A DNA stretch of 39,017 bases from an uncultured Ileibacterium sp. (GCA_902488835.1 CABTXQ010000010.1:1-39017); one strand, 5' to 3'; counted from the first letter of the stretch, positions 31,065-39,017 are shown. Notes: a model not told the origin generated them from the sequence alone. Numbers and translations are program-made.

Positions 31065-32303
31065 ATGACCAGTATTATGAAAAAGAATCTAAGGAAGTCA
31101 AGCGTTCTAATTCTTACAATGATAATTGCTTTTTCGATGCTGCTCGGAACTTCCTCAGTTTTTGCTGAAGGGGGCAGTGGAGAAAACATAGGGAAGATTA
31201 CCTTAAAATGGCATCATTATGATACAGGCAAAGGATATTATAACCCAGCAGATGAGGGTAAAGATGTTTCTTTCTGGTATATCTTTGGCTTCAAGGGCAA
31301 AGATAAGAACGGAAATATGCAGAGTGGTCTCTTTGCTCAGAGAAAGTACAATGGTAAAATCGGTGAAACGAAGGTAGATGAGATTGACTTATCGAGTGTT
31401 AAAGATCAGAAAGGCGACACATATACTGATTGCGAGTTTGAAGGGTTTTATCTACCTTTGTATGAAGGTGGTAACACTAAATATGGTTGGTCAGGAGGTG
31501 ACAAACCAAAGGAAATTAGAGTACAATTTGCTCAGAATATGGAAACTCGCACGAAGATGTCTATTGAAGAAGGTGCAATAATTTTTGAGGAAGATTTGAA
31601 TAATATGCCAATACTTTTTAATGTTGAAAAAGTAGGTGGAGAATATCCTCATAAGAACAGAAATAATGGCAATGAAATTAAGAGAACTGTCAAATTTAAA
31701 GAGGGAGATATAGATTTATCGCTTGATGATGGCCGCGATGGTTACTCATTCTATAGGGCGATAACACAAAATAATCTTGAAATGTTTAATCCATATAATC
31801 AGCCTAAGTATGAATATAAAATTCATGCAAACTTTACAGGCAATAGAGAGGCTGAGCTTGGAGAACGATATTCTCTGGCTATCAGTGGCAATGACCTTGA
31901 TGGTTGGAATCTTGTCCTCAAATCCAACATAAAGAAAGGTGTTAAGAAGGAAGTAACCAATCAGGATTTTGAAACCATCTATGAAGATGACCCAACTCTT
32001 CCGGTTGGAAAGACAAAGGTTAAACAGAAAGGCGTTAAGGGCAAGACCGTAACAAAGACTACTTATTACTATATTGCCAAAGAAGATGGAAAAGAAAAAA
32101 TAATTAAGACTGAAGATCCTATAGTAGAAAAGACTGAGCCGGTTAACAAAATTGTCTTAAGAGGCACAAAGAAAGTAGCTGCTGAAAATCAGAACCCTAT
32201 GACCGGAGATACAGGCAGCATGATAATCTATACGTCGAGTTTATTCATGGCTATTTTAGGTTCTTATGTGTTGGTAAAAACTAGAAAAAAAGCTGATAAA
32301 TAA
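31065..32303 (+). CDS. G5-domain surface protein with NPMTG sorting signal
   Basis: A 412-residue exported, wall-anchored protein. Signal peptide: MKKNLRKSS then a hydrophobic stretch, with probable cleavage after SSVFA (about residue 35). The first ~250 mature residues are unassigned. A G5-like domain follows (VGKTKVKQKGVKGKTVTKTT to VNKIVLRGTKK, about residues 320-375). The C-terminal sorting signal is complete: NPMTGD, a hydrophobic segment (IIYTSSLFMAILGSYVLV) and a KTRKKADK tail. G5 domains bind N-acetylglucosamine or zinc and often mediate adhesion. ATG 31077 is an alternative start. Sortase B 2 kb upstream is the likely anchoring enzyme. Confidence 0.85.
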   Translation: MTSIMKKNLRKSSVLILTMIIAFSMLLGTSSVFAEGGSGENIGKITLKWHHYDTGKGYYNPADEGKDVSFWYIFGFKGKDKNGNMQSGLFAQRKYNGKIGETKVDEIDLSSVKDQKGDTYTDCEFEGFYLPLYEGGNTKYGWSGGDKPKEIRVQFAQNMETRTKMSIEEGAIIFEEDLNNMPILFNVEKVGGEYPHKNRNNGNEIKRTVKFKEGDIDLSLDDGRDGYSFYRAITQNNLEMFNPYNQPKYEYKIHANFTGNREAELGERYSLAISGNDLDGWNLVLKSNIKKGVKKEVTNQDFETIYEDDPTLPVGKTKVKQKGVKGKTVTKTTYYYIAKEDGKEKIIKTEDPIVEKTEPVNKIVLRGTKKVAAENQNPMTGDTGSMIIYTSSLFMAILGSYVLVKTRKKADK

Positions 32304-32326
32304 ATTTAATTAGCAAGAAATTAATA

Positions 32327-32358
32327 AAAAGGCGGGAGATACTATCTTCCGCCTTTTA
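32327..32358 (+). terminator. Bidirectional intrinsic terminator after the G5 protein
   Basis: AAAAGGCGGGAGAT (32327-32340) pairs with ATCTTCCGCCTTTT (32344-32357) over 14 positions with one G-U and a 3-nt loop. A and T runs on both sides let it serve the convergent - strand phosphoribosyltransferase gene as well. Confidence 0.9.
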
Positions 32359-32374
32359 TAATGAAATTACATCT

Positions 32375-32923
32375 CTATTTGATGCTGCCGTCCGGATTAA
32401 ATAAAGGAAGGTTCTCAAGATATATCAAATCTTTACGGTTTATGGAATCTCCTTCTGCAAGGACGGCCATCTTTGCTGCAACTATTCCGCCTACAGCCTT
32501 AACAAGATTTTCAATCGCTTCCATTGAACCTCCTGTACTTACAACATCATCAACGAGTAGCACCTGTCTTCCTGAAAGCAGCTCACAATCGGACTTACCG
32601 AGGCAGAGTTCCTGGTCATGTGCCGTTGTTATTGACTTATTATTCACCTTGACAATATCTCGCATATAAAGCTTGGATTCTTTTCTTGCGACGATATAAG
32701 GCTTATTCGATATTCTGGACATCTCATAAGCAAGAGGTATTCCTTTGGACTCTGCTGTAATAATAACATCGAATTCAGGAGCTTTTTTTAGAAGTTCTGA
32801 TGCAGCCTTCATAGTAATTTCCACATCTCCAAACATTATAAATGCTCCTATATAAAGATCTTCATTTATCGGGCAAAGTGGAAGGAACCTTTCAAGACCG
32901 GCTATATTAATTTTGTAATCCAT
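32375..32923 (-). CDS. Adenine phosphoribosyltransferase-like protein
   Basis: Type I phosphoribosyltransferase of 182 residues. The PRPP-binding loop VLLVDDVVSTGGSM lies at about residues 121-134 (D125, D126), and the diphosphate-region strand VIITAESKGIPLAYEMS at about 53-69. Order and length fit adenine phosphoribosyltransferase (salvage of adenine to AMP). The flexible-loop sequence (RKESKLYMRD) departs from the usual RKPGKLP, so xanthine or another base cannot be excluded. It may provide purine salvage; hpt is missing from its usual place after tilS. The gene is alone on the - strand with its own promoter and shared terminator. The nearest SD-like sequences before ATG 32923 are AAGG and AAAGGG. 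Confidence 0.78.
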   Translation of the reverse strand: MDYKINIAGLERFLPLCPINEDLYIGAFIMFGDVEITMKAASELLKKAPEFDVIITAESKGIPLAYEMSRISNKPYIVARKESKLYMRDIVKVNNKSITTAHDQELCLGKSDCELLSGRQVLLVDDVVSTGGSMEAIENLVKAVGGIVAAKMAVLAEGDSINRKDLIYLENLPLFNPDGSIK

Positions 32924-32961
32924 ACCTTAACAACCCTTTCATAAAAGTTTTAATAATGAAT

Positions 32962-32990
32962 ATTATACCCACTTAGAGAGTGTTCTTCAA
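32962..32990 (-). promoter_or_regulatory. Promoter of the phosphoribosyltransferase gene
   Basis: On the - strand: TTGAAG (32985-32990), a 17-bp spacer and a perfect TATAAT (32962-32967), about 40 bp before the start codon. Confidence 0.7.
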
Positions 32991-33001
32991 GTTCTTATAG
33001 A

Positions 33002-33030
33002 TTGACTGAAACTAACCAAGATGGTATCAT
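33002..33030 (+). promoter_or_regulatory. Probable promoter of the acyl-CoA synthetase operon
   Basis: TTGACT (33002-33007), a 17-bp spacer and TATCAT (33025-33030), each one base from consensus. The predicted transcription start near 33037 lies after the most upstream ATGs of the gene (33021, 33036), so it argues for a later start codon. Confidence 0.5.
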
Positions 33031-33074
33031 TAAACATGTATGCAAAGCTAGAAATCGACATGGATTGGAGTTTT

Positions 33075-34862
33075 ATGAACAGCAAGAAATACGATGGAGC
33101 TCTTTATTCTTTTGAATATGTTGAGACATTGAAAGATATAATTTTGGATAGCTCTTCAAGATATCCAAATAGATCGGCATATATGTATAAGAATCCGGGC
33201 GATGATAATTTTAGACATATAACTTATTTCGAATTTAAGAAAAATATCGATAATCTCGGTACAGCTCTTATTGATATGGGACTAGAAGGATCTAAGATTG
33301 CGATAATAGGAGAGAACTCTCACAAATGGGTCATGTCATATTTTGCAGTTGTAACTGGAGTAGGAGTAGTAGTTCCTCTCGATAAGAATCTTGAAATTGG
33401 TGAGATTATCAACCTTATGAAGAGAGCTGATATAGAGCTCATCTTTACATCAAAAAAAATGTATGAAAAGGTTTCCGGTGCATTTAGTGAAGTAGAAACA
33501 TTAAAGAGCCTAGTTGTAATGGATGGTGATTTGGATGCTTCGTATTCTGACAGCAGAATTTTGAATTTTGATTCTATTATCGAAACAGGAGAAAGACTGT
33601 TATATGCAGGAGATAGAAGGTTCATAGATAAGGATATCAAACAAGAAGATCTTTCGACTATACTTTTTACATCAGGTACTACAGGACTTGCAAAAGGAGT
33701 CATGCTAAGTCATATGAATTTGACACAGAATGTATTTAACATGTCGAAATACTTCAGAATTCCGATAGACAAAGATAGTGTTGGAAGGGTTCTTTCGATT
33801 CTTCCAATGCACCATGCCTATGAGATGACATGCTCAATTATGACTACATTTTATCAGGGCGGTACAATTGTAATTTGTGAGGGCCTTAAGCACATTCAGA
33901 AAAATTTCAAAGAGACAGAATGTAGCGTTATGCTTGGAGTGCCGCTGATATTCGAAACAATCTATAAGAAAGTATGGAAGCAGGCCAAGAAAACGGGCAA
34001 AAATGATACATTGAGACGTGCAATTGCAATATCAAAGAAGCTGAACTTGAGAAACAACCAAATGGCTACGAGAAGGATGTTCGATGCTGTACACAGTATC
34101 TTCGGACCTAGGCTTTATGCACTTATTGCAGGAGGAGCAGCCATAGATCCCAAGGTAATAATTGAATTTGAAGCAATGGGAATACCGATGCTTCAAGGCT
34201 ATGGAATGACGGAGTGCGCTCCCATTATTGCTGTAAATCAGGATAGATACGGCAAGGCTTCATCTGTTGGAAGAGCGATGCCGGGTACGGAAATAAGAAT
34301 AGTCGATAAAGATGAGTTTGGGATTGGCGAGATTATTTGCAAGGGCCCATCTGTAATGATTGGGTATTATAAGGATCCGGAAAATACCAAAAAAGCAATA
34401 AAGGATGGTTGGCTCTATACAGGAGACTATGGTTATATCGATGAAGAAGGATTCTTATATATAACCGGAAGAAAAAAGAACGTAATTGTAACAAAGGGTG
34501 GTAAGAATATATTTCCTGAGGAGGTTGAATACTACCTTTTACTTGATGAACACATTGTAGAAACAATGGTATACGGAAAGGAAGATTCCATAAAGGGAGA
34601 CCTTATTTGCACGGCTATTATTTATCCGGACTTCAAATTTTTGGAATCTGAGGGAGCAAAGAAACCTTCAGATATTTATAAAGTTTTGAGAGCAGCGGTA
34701 GAAAATGCTAACGCAAAGATGCCTCCATATAAGCGGGTCAAGAAAATCGAAATTCGAGATAAAGAGTTTATAAAGACAACAACTTTAAAGATTAAAAGAT
34801 TTGAGAAAGAGAATTATGATTACATATATTCCGATGGAGATTTTGTAAAAAAACGTTTCTAA
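33075..34862 (+). CDS. AMP-forming acyl-CoA synthetase, first paralogue
   Basis: Adenylate-forming (ANL) enzyme of about 595 residues that activates a carboxylic acid with ATP and joins it to CoA; sequence style is long-chain (FadD15-like). Visible motifs: P-loop LFTSGTTGLAKGVMLSH, A4-A5 QGYGMTECAPIIAVN, hinge region YTGDYGYIDEEGFLYITGRKKN, and the C-terminal catalytic-Lys area TTTLKIKRFEKEN. I prefer ATG 33075 (TTGGAG 4 nt upstream) because a promoter covers 33002-33030; ATGs at 33021, 33036 and 33060 are in frame but lack a ribosome binding site. Substrate acid unknown. A related paralogue follows 30 bp later. Confidence 0.88.
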   Translation: MNSKKYDGALYSFEYVETLKDIILDSSSRYPNRSAYMYKNPGDDNFRHITYFEFKKNIDNLGTALIDMGLEGSKIAIIGENSHKWVMSYFAVVTGVGVVVPLDKNLEIGEIINLMKRADIELIFTSKKMYEKVSGAFSEVETLKSLVVMDGDLDASYSDSRILNFDSIIETGERLLYAGDRRFIDKDIKQEDLSTILFTSGTTGLAKGVMLSHMNLTQNVFNMSKYFRIPIDKDSVGRVLSILPMHHAYEMTCSIMTTFYQGGTIVICEGLKHIQKNFKETECSVMLGVPLIFETIYKKVWKQAKKTGKNDTLRRAIAISKKLNLRNNQMATRRMFDAVHSIFGPRLYALIAGGAAIDPKVIIEFEAMGIPMLQGYGMTECAPIIAVNQDRYGKASSVGRAMPGTEIRIVDKDEFGIGEIICKGPSVMIGYYKDPENTKKAIKDGWLYTGDYGYIDEEGFLYITGRKKNVIVTKGGKNIFPEEVEYYLLLDEHIVETMVYGKEDSIKGDLICTAIIYPDFKFLESEGAKKPSDIYKVLRAAVENANAKMPPYKRVKKIEIRDKEFIKTTTLKIKRFEKENYDYIYSDGDFVKKRF

Positions 34863-34892
34863 TAATAGAGCATAACATAAGGAGTTTATATT

Positions 34893-36710
34893 ATGACAGA
34901 TAATGAATATGCAAATAGAAAAGCGGTTGAATTTAATGAACTGGATGAGATCATGGATATAGCCCGTAACAGTAAGGACCATCGTATTAGGTACAGATGG
35001 AGAAGGACTGTTACTGATATAAAAGATGTCCTTTTAACCAGTGCAGAACTTTATGGAACAAGACCTTTTCTTTTGCATAAGCCATCTTCCAATACGCCTT
35101 TTACCCCTATAACATATAAGGAATTGCTTAGAGATGTTAATTCTCTTGGAACCGCACTTATAGCTCTCGGGCTTAAGGGTAAACACATAGGCATAATTGG
35201 ACAGAATGCATGGGAGTGGTATGAATCTTACCTTGCAATAACTGCAGGAACTGGTGTTGCAATACCACTTGATAAAGAGCTTGGTGAAGAAGAGCTTAAG
35301 CAGCTTGCAATCAAAGGTGATATAGATGCTGTAATTACGATGCCTAAGTATTATGATAAATTCAAAAGTATTAAAGACAGCGGAGATACAAAGATTGAAT
35401 ACTTGATTGATGTTGGGCACGAAGAAGATGAACCTGGAGAGGGAGTTCTTTCATGGAATAAACTTGTTGAAAAAGGAAGCCAAATGGTGCTTGAAGGAGA
35501 TCGATCATTCATAGATGCTAAGATTATTAATACAGATATAGCCGAGATCCTATTTACATCAGGGACAACAGGTACTGCAAAGGGAGTAATGCTCACACAT
35601 AAGAACCTTGTGAGCAATATAATGCTTGCACAGACTGTTCTGAGGGTAGACATCGGAGATGTCTTTTTCTCGATACTTCCGATACATCATGCTTATGAAA
35701 ATACCTGCACATATCTCGAAGCTCTATATTGCGGAGCTACAGTTGCAATATGTCGTGGACTAAAATATATAACAAAGGATATGCAGGAAGTAAAACCTAC
35801 GATGCTTCTTTCCGTTCCTCTCGTATATGAGAAGTTCTACAATCAGATTATGAAGACTGTGAGAAAAGAGGGAAAAGAAAAAGCTCTCCTAAATATGATG
35901 AAAGTAAATAATGTCACAAAGAAAATAGGACTGGATCTTTCAAAAAAATTTGCCAAGAAGATAACGGACACATTTGGAGGAAGAATAAGGACCTTTATAG
36001 GAGGAGGTGCAGCAATTCCTGAAGATGTATTTAATTTCTTTGCAGATCTTGGCATAATTTCTGTACAGGGCTATGGATTGACGGAAAGTGCACCGATGGT
36101 TGCACTCAATCCTGATGTAAGAAAAGATACGAAAATTAAATCTGCAGGTTTCGTTATACCTGGAATTGATTGCAGGATAGATAATCCGGATGAGAATGGG
36201 ATTGGAGAGATATGCTTCAGAGGTCCGAATATAATGCCGGGATATTATAATGATAAAGAAAGTACAGATAAGGCAATAATAGATGGATGGTTACATACAG
36301 GAGATTTGGGATATCTTGATGATGATAACTATGTATATATTACAGGAAGAAGCAAGAATGTTATAATAACAGCTAACGGCAAGAACATTTTCCCTGAAGA
36401 GCTTGAAAGCTATATCAAGGCTAATAATTGTGTTGAAGAAGCGATGGTATGGGCGAATACAAGGGATGGAATTAATAATGGTGAAATAGTTGCAACGATC
36501 AAGCCGTCTGAAGAAGACGTAATTGAAAGACTTGGTGAAAATTATACCGAAGCAGAGCTTACTGACTTGATTCAGGGAATTGTTGACGACGTGAATAGAG
36601 ATAAGCCGTTATTCAAGAAAATTCATAGAGTTGTAATTAGAAAAAGAGATTTTGACGTGAGTTCATCAATGAAGGTCAAACGCTTTATTGAAGATAACAA
36701 AGAGGCATAA
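34893..36710 (+). CDS. AMP-forming acyl-CoA synthetase, second paralogue
   Basis: A 605-residue ANL enzyme colinear with the preceding gene (shared LGTALI, PLDKEL/PLDKNL, LSVPLVYEKFY/LGVPLIFETIY blocks), so the pair arose by duplication, now well diverged. Motifs: LFTSGTTGTAKGVMLTH, QGYGLTESAPMVALN, HTGDLGYLDDDNYVYITGRSKN and the C-terminal SSSMKVKRFIEDN with the catalytic-Lys region. An extra N-terminal ~40 residues (YANRKAVEFNELDEIMDIAR) are specific to this copy. AAGGAG at 34879-34884 sits 8 nt before ATG 34893. The racemase-like gene starts 1 bp after its stop. Substrate unknown; the two copies may handle different chain lengths. Confidence 0.88.
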   Translation: MTDNEYANRKAVEFNELDEIMDIARNSKDHRIRYRWRRTVTDIKDVLLTSAELYGTRPFLLHKPSSNTPFTPITYKELLRDVNSLGTALIALGLKGKHIGIIGQNAWEWYESYLAITAGTGVAIPLDKELGEEELKQLAIKGDIDAVITMPKYYDKFKSIKDSGDTKIEYLIDVGHEEDEPGEGVLSWNKLVEKGSQMVLEGDRSFIDAKIINTDIAEILFTSGTTGTAKGVMLTHKNLVSNIMLAQTVLRVDIGDVFFSILPIHHAYENTCTYLEALYCGATVAICRGLKYITKDMQEVKPTMLLSVPLVYEKFYNQIMKTVRKEGKEKALLNMMKVNNVTKKIGLDLSKKFAKKITDTFGGRIRTFIGGGAAIPEDVFNFFADLGIISVQGYGLTESAPMVALNPDVRKDTKIKSAGFVIPGIDCRIDNPDENGIGEICFRGPNIMPGYYNDKESTDKAIIDGWLHTGDLGYLDDDNYVYITGRSKNVIITANGKNIFPEELESYIKANNCVEEAMVWANTRDGINNGEIVATIKPSEEDVIERLGENYTEAELTDLIQGIVDDVNRDKPLFKKIHRVVIRKRDFDVSSSMKVKRFIEDNKEA

Positions 36711-36711
36711 G

Positions 36712-37806
36712 ATGGATGAAAGATATCCACGATTAATTATCGAAAAATTTGCGATCCAAAATAATACAAAACAAATCGTATCCTGGTGCGATAAAGCAGG
36801 AATATTTGTTGTGGGAGTTATCAAGGGAGCAACGGGTATTCCTGAGGTAGCTTCCGAAATGGTAAATGGCGGAGTTAAGATGCTTGCGTCATCAAGACTT
36901 GAGCAACTTGACAGATGTAAGAAAAGAGGAATAAAAATTCCGATGATGATGTTAAGGGTGCCAATGTTAAGTGAGATACCAAAAATGATAGAAATTTGTG
37001 ATTACAGCCTTAACAGCGAAATGACAACAATAAATGAGATAAATCGTGAAGTTCTTTCAAAAAGCAAAGAAAAACACGGAATAGTTCTGATGGCTGATCT
37101 AGGGGATCTAAGAGAAGGATTTATTAACAAAGAAGAAATTATAGATGCGGCGATAAAGATAGAGAAGGAACTAGATGGAGTTGAGCTCAAAGGAATAGGA
37201 ACCAACCTAGGATGTTATGGTTCGGTAATCCCAACAGAAGACAAGATGAAAGAGCTTAAGCTATTAAGTGAAAAAATTGAAGAATCCATAGGAAGAAAGC
37301 TTGAAATAGTTTCTGGAGGCGCTACGTCGAGTCTGATGGGTGTTTTTGACGGATATATGGATGGAATAAATATGTTAAGAATAGGAGCAGCTATAATAAC
37401 TGGACCACATGAGGATCTTAATATAATATATGGAAGAAAAGAACTAGATGCACTTCAAAGCCCTTTTACCCTCGAAGCAGAAATTATTGAAATTAAGAAG
37501 AAACCATCATACCCTATTGGAAAGCTTGGAGTCGATGCCTTTGGGAAAAAGGGAGAATATATTGACCAAGGCATTAGACTTAGAGCCTTAATTGCAGTTG
37601 GAAGAGCTGATTACGGTGATATTTCTTCACTCATACCAATAGATGAGAATATAAAGATTATAGGGGCATCAGGTGACCATACAATACTTGATATAGAAGA
37701 TACGAAAAACAACTATAATATTGGGGATATTATCAAATTTGAACTAAAATATTCTGCAATACTTAATTTGAGTTCCAGTGAAAATGTAGCAAGAATTTAC
37801 AAATAA
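36712..37806 (+). CDS. PLP-dependent alanine/ornithine racemase-family protein
   Basis: A 364-residue fold-type III PLP enzyme. The N-terminal YPRLIIEKFAIQNNTKQIV and the PLP-lysine strand VVGVIKGATGIPEVA (Lys at about residue 41) resemble ornithine racemase of Clostridium. Further support: KGIGTNLGCYG (PLP phosphate area), LEIVSGGATSSL and LRIGAAIITG. The C-terminal half is a small beta domain. I chose ATG 36712 over 36688 because AGAGG lies about 7 nt upstream and the family begins near YPR. Ornithine racemase feeds D-ornithine into Stickland-type ornithine oxidation; other amino acids are possible. It is co-translated with the acyl-CoA synthetases. Confidence 0.8.
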   Translation: MDERYPRLIIEKFAIQNNTKQIVSWCDKAGIFVVGVIKGATGIPEVASEMVNGGVKMLASSRLEQLDRCKKRGIKIPMMMLRVPMLSEIPKMIEICDYSLNSEMTTINEINREVLSKSKEKHGIVLMADLGDLREGFINKEEIIDAAIKIEKELDGVELKGIGTNLGCYGSVIPTEDKMKELKLLSEKIEESIGRKLEIVSGGATSSLMGVFDGYMDGINMLRIGAAIITGPHEDLNIIYGRKELDALQSPFTLEAEIIEIKKKPSYPIGKLGVDAFGKKGEYIDQGIRLRALIAVGRADYGDISSLIPIDENIKIIGASGDHTILDIEDTKNNYNIGDIIKFELKYSAILNLSSSENVARIYK

Positions 37807-37833
37807 TATGAAGTAATGAAAGGAGAACAATAT

Positions 37834-38307
37834 ATGGCTGAGCAAATGACACAGGCGGGGTATGACGAACTCCAACGAGAGCTTAATGAACTTATTACAG
37901 TAAGAAGAAAAGAAGTAGCAGAAAGACTTAAGGAGGCTATCTCATATGGAGATATTTCTGAAAACTCAGAATATGATGCTGCAAAGGAAGATCAGGCGAA
38001 TCTCGAAGAGAGGATAAGCGAAATACAGATTCAGCTTAGAGATGCCGATGTAATAAAAGATGAAGATATATCAAGCGACGTAGTTGGAGTTGGTACAACA
38101 GTAAAACTCAAAGATATGGTCGAAAATGAAGAAGTAATATATGAAATTGTTGGAGATACGGAGTCAGATCCATTCGAAGGCAAGTTATCAAGCGAGTGCA
38201 TAGTAGGAAGAAATCTAATCGGAAGAAAAAAAGGAGATAAGGTTCATTTTACAGTTCCATCAGGAGAAGCAAAATATAAAATCCTAGATATTAAAAAATC
38301 CAATTAA
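37834..38307 (+). CDS. greA: Transcription elongation factor GreA
   Basis: GreA binds the RNA polymerase secondary channel and stimulates cleavage of backtracked transcripts. 157 residues: an N-terminal antiparallel coiled coil with the acidic tip EAISYGDISENSEYDAAKED, and a C-terminal FKBP-like domain (GTTVKLKDM, GRNLIGRKKGDKVHFTVP). I chose ATG 37834 over ATG 37816: AAAGGAG (37819-37825) sits 8 nt before 37834, and the family starts here. greA followed by lysS is a common Firmicute pair. Confidence 0.96.
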   Translation: MAEQMTQAGYDELQRELNELITVRRKEVAERLKEAISYGDISENSEYDAAKEDQANLEERISEIQIQLRDADVIKDEDISSDVVGVGTTVKLKDMVENEEVIYEIVGDTESDPFEGKLSSECIVGRNLIGRKKGDKVHFTVPSGEAKYKILDIKKSN

Positions 38308-38356
38308 ATGCTTTCTCAAAATCAATGTTTTACAAAAATAGGAGTGATCAATCAGT

Positions 38357-39017
38357 ATGAATAATAATGAAAAAAACATGAGTAAAGAAGGAAATACTCT
38401 GGATTTAAGCGAACAGCGTATCATAAGGAGAAAAAAACTTGAAGACCTTAGGGCTGCCGGTAGAGATCCTTACATTCATGAGACATATAATGTCGATTCA
38501 TATAGTAGCGAAATAAAGGATAAATTTTCTGAATATGAAGATAAAGAGGTAAGCATTTCAGGAAGAATAATGACCAAAAGAGTCATGGGAAAGGCATCTT
38601 TTTGTGATGTTCAGGATAAGGACGGAAGGATTCAGGTATATATAAGACGAGATGACATTGGACAGGAAGATTATAAATGGTTCAAGACATATGATATAGG
38701 TGACATAATCGGAATCAAGGGAAAAGTCTTCAAGACCAAGACCGGTGAAATCTCAATTCATGCAGAGAGTATATTGTTATTATGCAAATCCCTTCAGGTT
38801 CTCCCTGACAAGTGGAGTGGCCTTCAGGATACTGACCTTAGATACAGGCAGAGATATGTTGACCTTATAGTAAATGAAGAGGTTAGAGATACATTTATAG
38901 CTCGTGCTAAGATAATCAAGACGATTAGGAAGGTTCTTGAGGATGATTATAATTTCCTCGAAGTTGAAACGCCAGTCCTTCAGACGATAGCGGGCGGTGC
39001 AAATGCAAGACCTTTCA
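38357..39017 (+). CDS. lysS: Lysyl-tRNA synthetase, class II (3' end outside window)
   Basis: Only the first ~220 residues are in the window, and the frame runs off the end. A hydrophilic N-terminal extension is followed by QRIIRRKKLEDLRAAGRDPY and the OB-fold anticodon-binding domain (VSISGRIMTKRVMGKASFCDVQD, IGIKGKVFKTKTGEISIHA). Class II motif 1 begins at LRYRQRYVDLIVNEEVRDTF, and VETPVLQTIAGGANARPF is typical of LysS. AGGAGTGAT at 38340-38348 sits 8 nt before ATG 38357. It is 49 bp after greA with no terminator. Confidence 0.96.
   Translation, partial: MNNNEKNMSKEGNTLDLSEQRIIRRKKLEDLRAAGRDPYIHETYNVDSYSSEIKDKFSEYEDKEVSISGRIMTKRVMGKASFCDVQDKDGRIQVYIRRDDIGQEDYKWFKTYDIGDIIGIKGKVFKTKTGEISIHAESILLLCKSLQVLPDKWSGLQDTDLRYRQRYVDLIVNEEVRDTFIARAKIIKTIRKVLEDDYNFLEVETPVLQTIAGGANARPF

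Overview
The window is AT-rich (I estimate high-30s % G+C, not counted) and looks chromosomal. It most likely comes from a low-GC, Gram-positive anaerobe of the class Clostridia. The grounds are a CIRCE-controlled groESL, a Rex redox repressor, a clostridial-type 2[4Fe-4S] ferredoxin, a class B sortase with a cell-wall-anchored substrate, a tandem glycine riboswitch, AGGAGG-type ribosome binding sites and B. subtilis-like gene clusters. A relative of the Anaerovoracaceae/Mogibacterium group fits, but that is an inference. Nearly all genes lie on the + strand; only a ferredoxin, a phosphohexomutase and a phosphoribosyltransferase are on the - strand. I see no rRNA, tRNA, CRISPR array, insertion sequence or prophage gene.

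Layout. (1) 1-2050 is the 3' part of a secreted GH25 lysozyme with seven 64-residue cell-wall-binding repeats. (2) 2093-4036 holds a small membrane protein and metG, closed by a hairpin. (3) 4071-18605 is one long, tightly packed, co-directional run: tatD, tilS, ftsH, a PucR-type regulator, coaX, dusB, an orphan ABC-type binding lipoprotein, a PepV-like dipeptidase, tsaE-tsaB-tsaD (tRNA t6A synthesis) and an ABC-F ATPase. (4) 18631-19645 is acpP-rex with its own promoter and a strong bidirectional terminator. (5) 19689-21616 has a 55-residue ferredoxin on the - strand, diverging from a P-loop/Asp23-like fusion protein and an OGG-type DNA glycosylase. (6) 21658-23737 is groES-groEL with promoter, CIRCE operator and terminator. 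(7) 23835-28062 holds an ADP-forming acyl-CoA synthetase alpha-type protein, a lipid kinase, a CsbD-like protein and a - strand phosphohexomutase. (8) 28237-32358 is a surface/transport block: class B sortase, glycine riboswitch plus AGCS amino acid:sodium symporter, and a G5-domain protein with an NPMTG sorting signal. (9) 32375-39017 holds a - strand phosphoribosyltransferase, two tandem AMP-forming acyl-CoA synthetases, an ornithine/alanine racemase-family PLP protein, greA and the start of lysS.

How it fits together. Most of the window is housekeeping: translation accuracy (metG, tilS, tsaBDE, dusB, lysS, ABC-F), protein quality control (ftsH, groESL), cofactor and lipid supply (coaX, acpP) and redox control (rex, ferredoxin). 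Two gene neighbourhoods that are separate in B. subtilis (tilS-ftsH-coaX-dusB-lysS and tsaE-tsaB-tsaD-ABC-F-rex-groESL) appear here interleaved, with greA-lysS about 26 kb from dusB. The less ordinary parts are the sortase with its likely substrate, the riboswitch with a visible leader-linker helix, the P-loop/Asp23-like fusion, the missing hpt with a PucR regulator nearby, and the two acyl-activating enzymes beside a PLP racemase. I did not find an obviously new multi-gene defence or mobile system.
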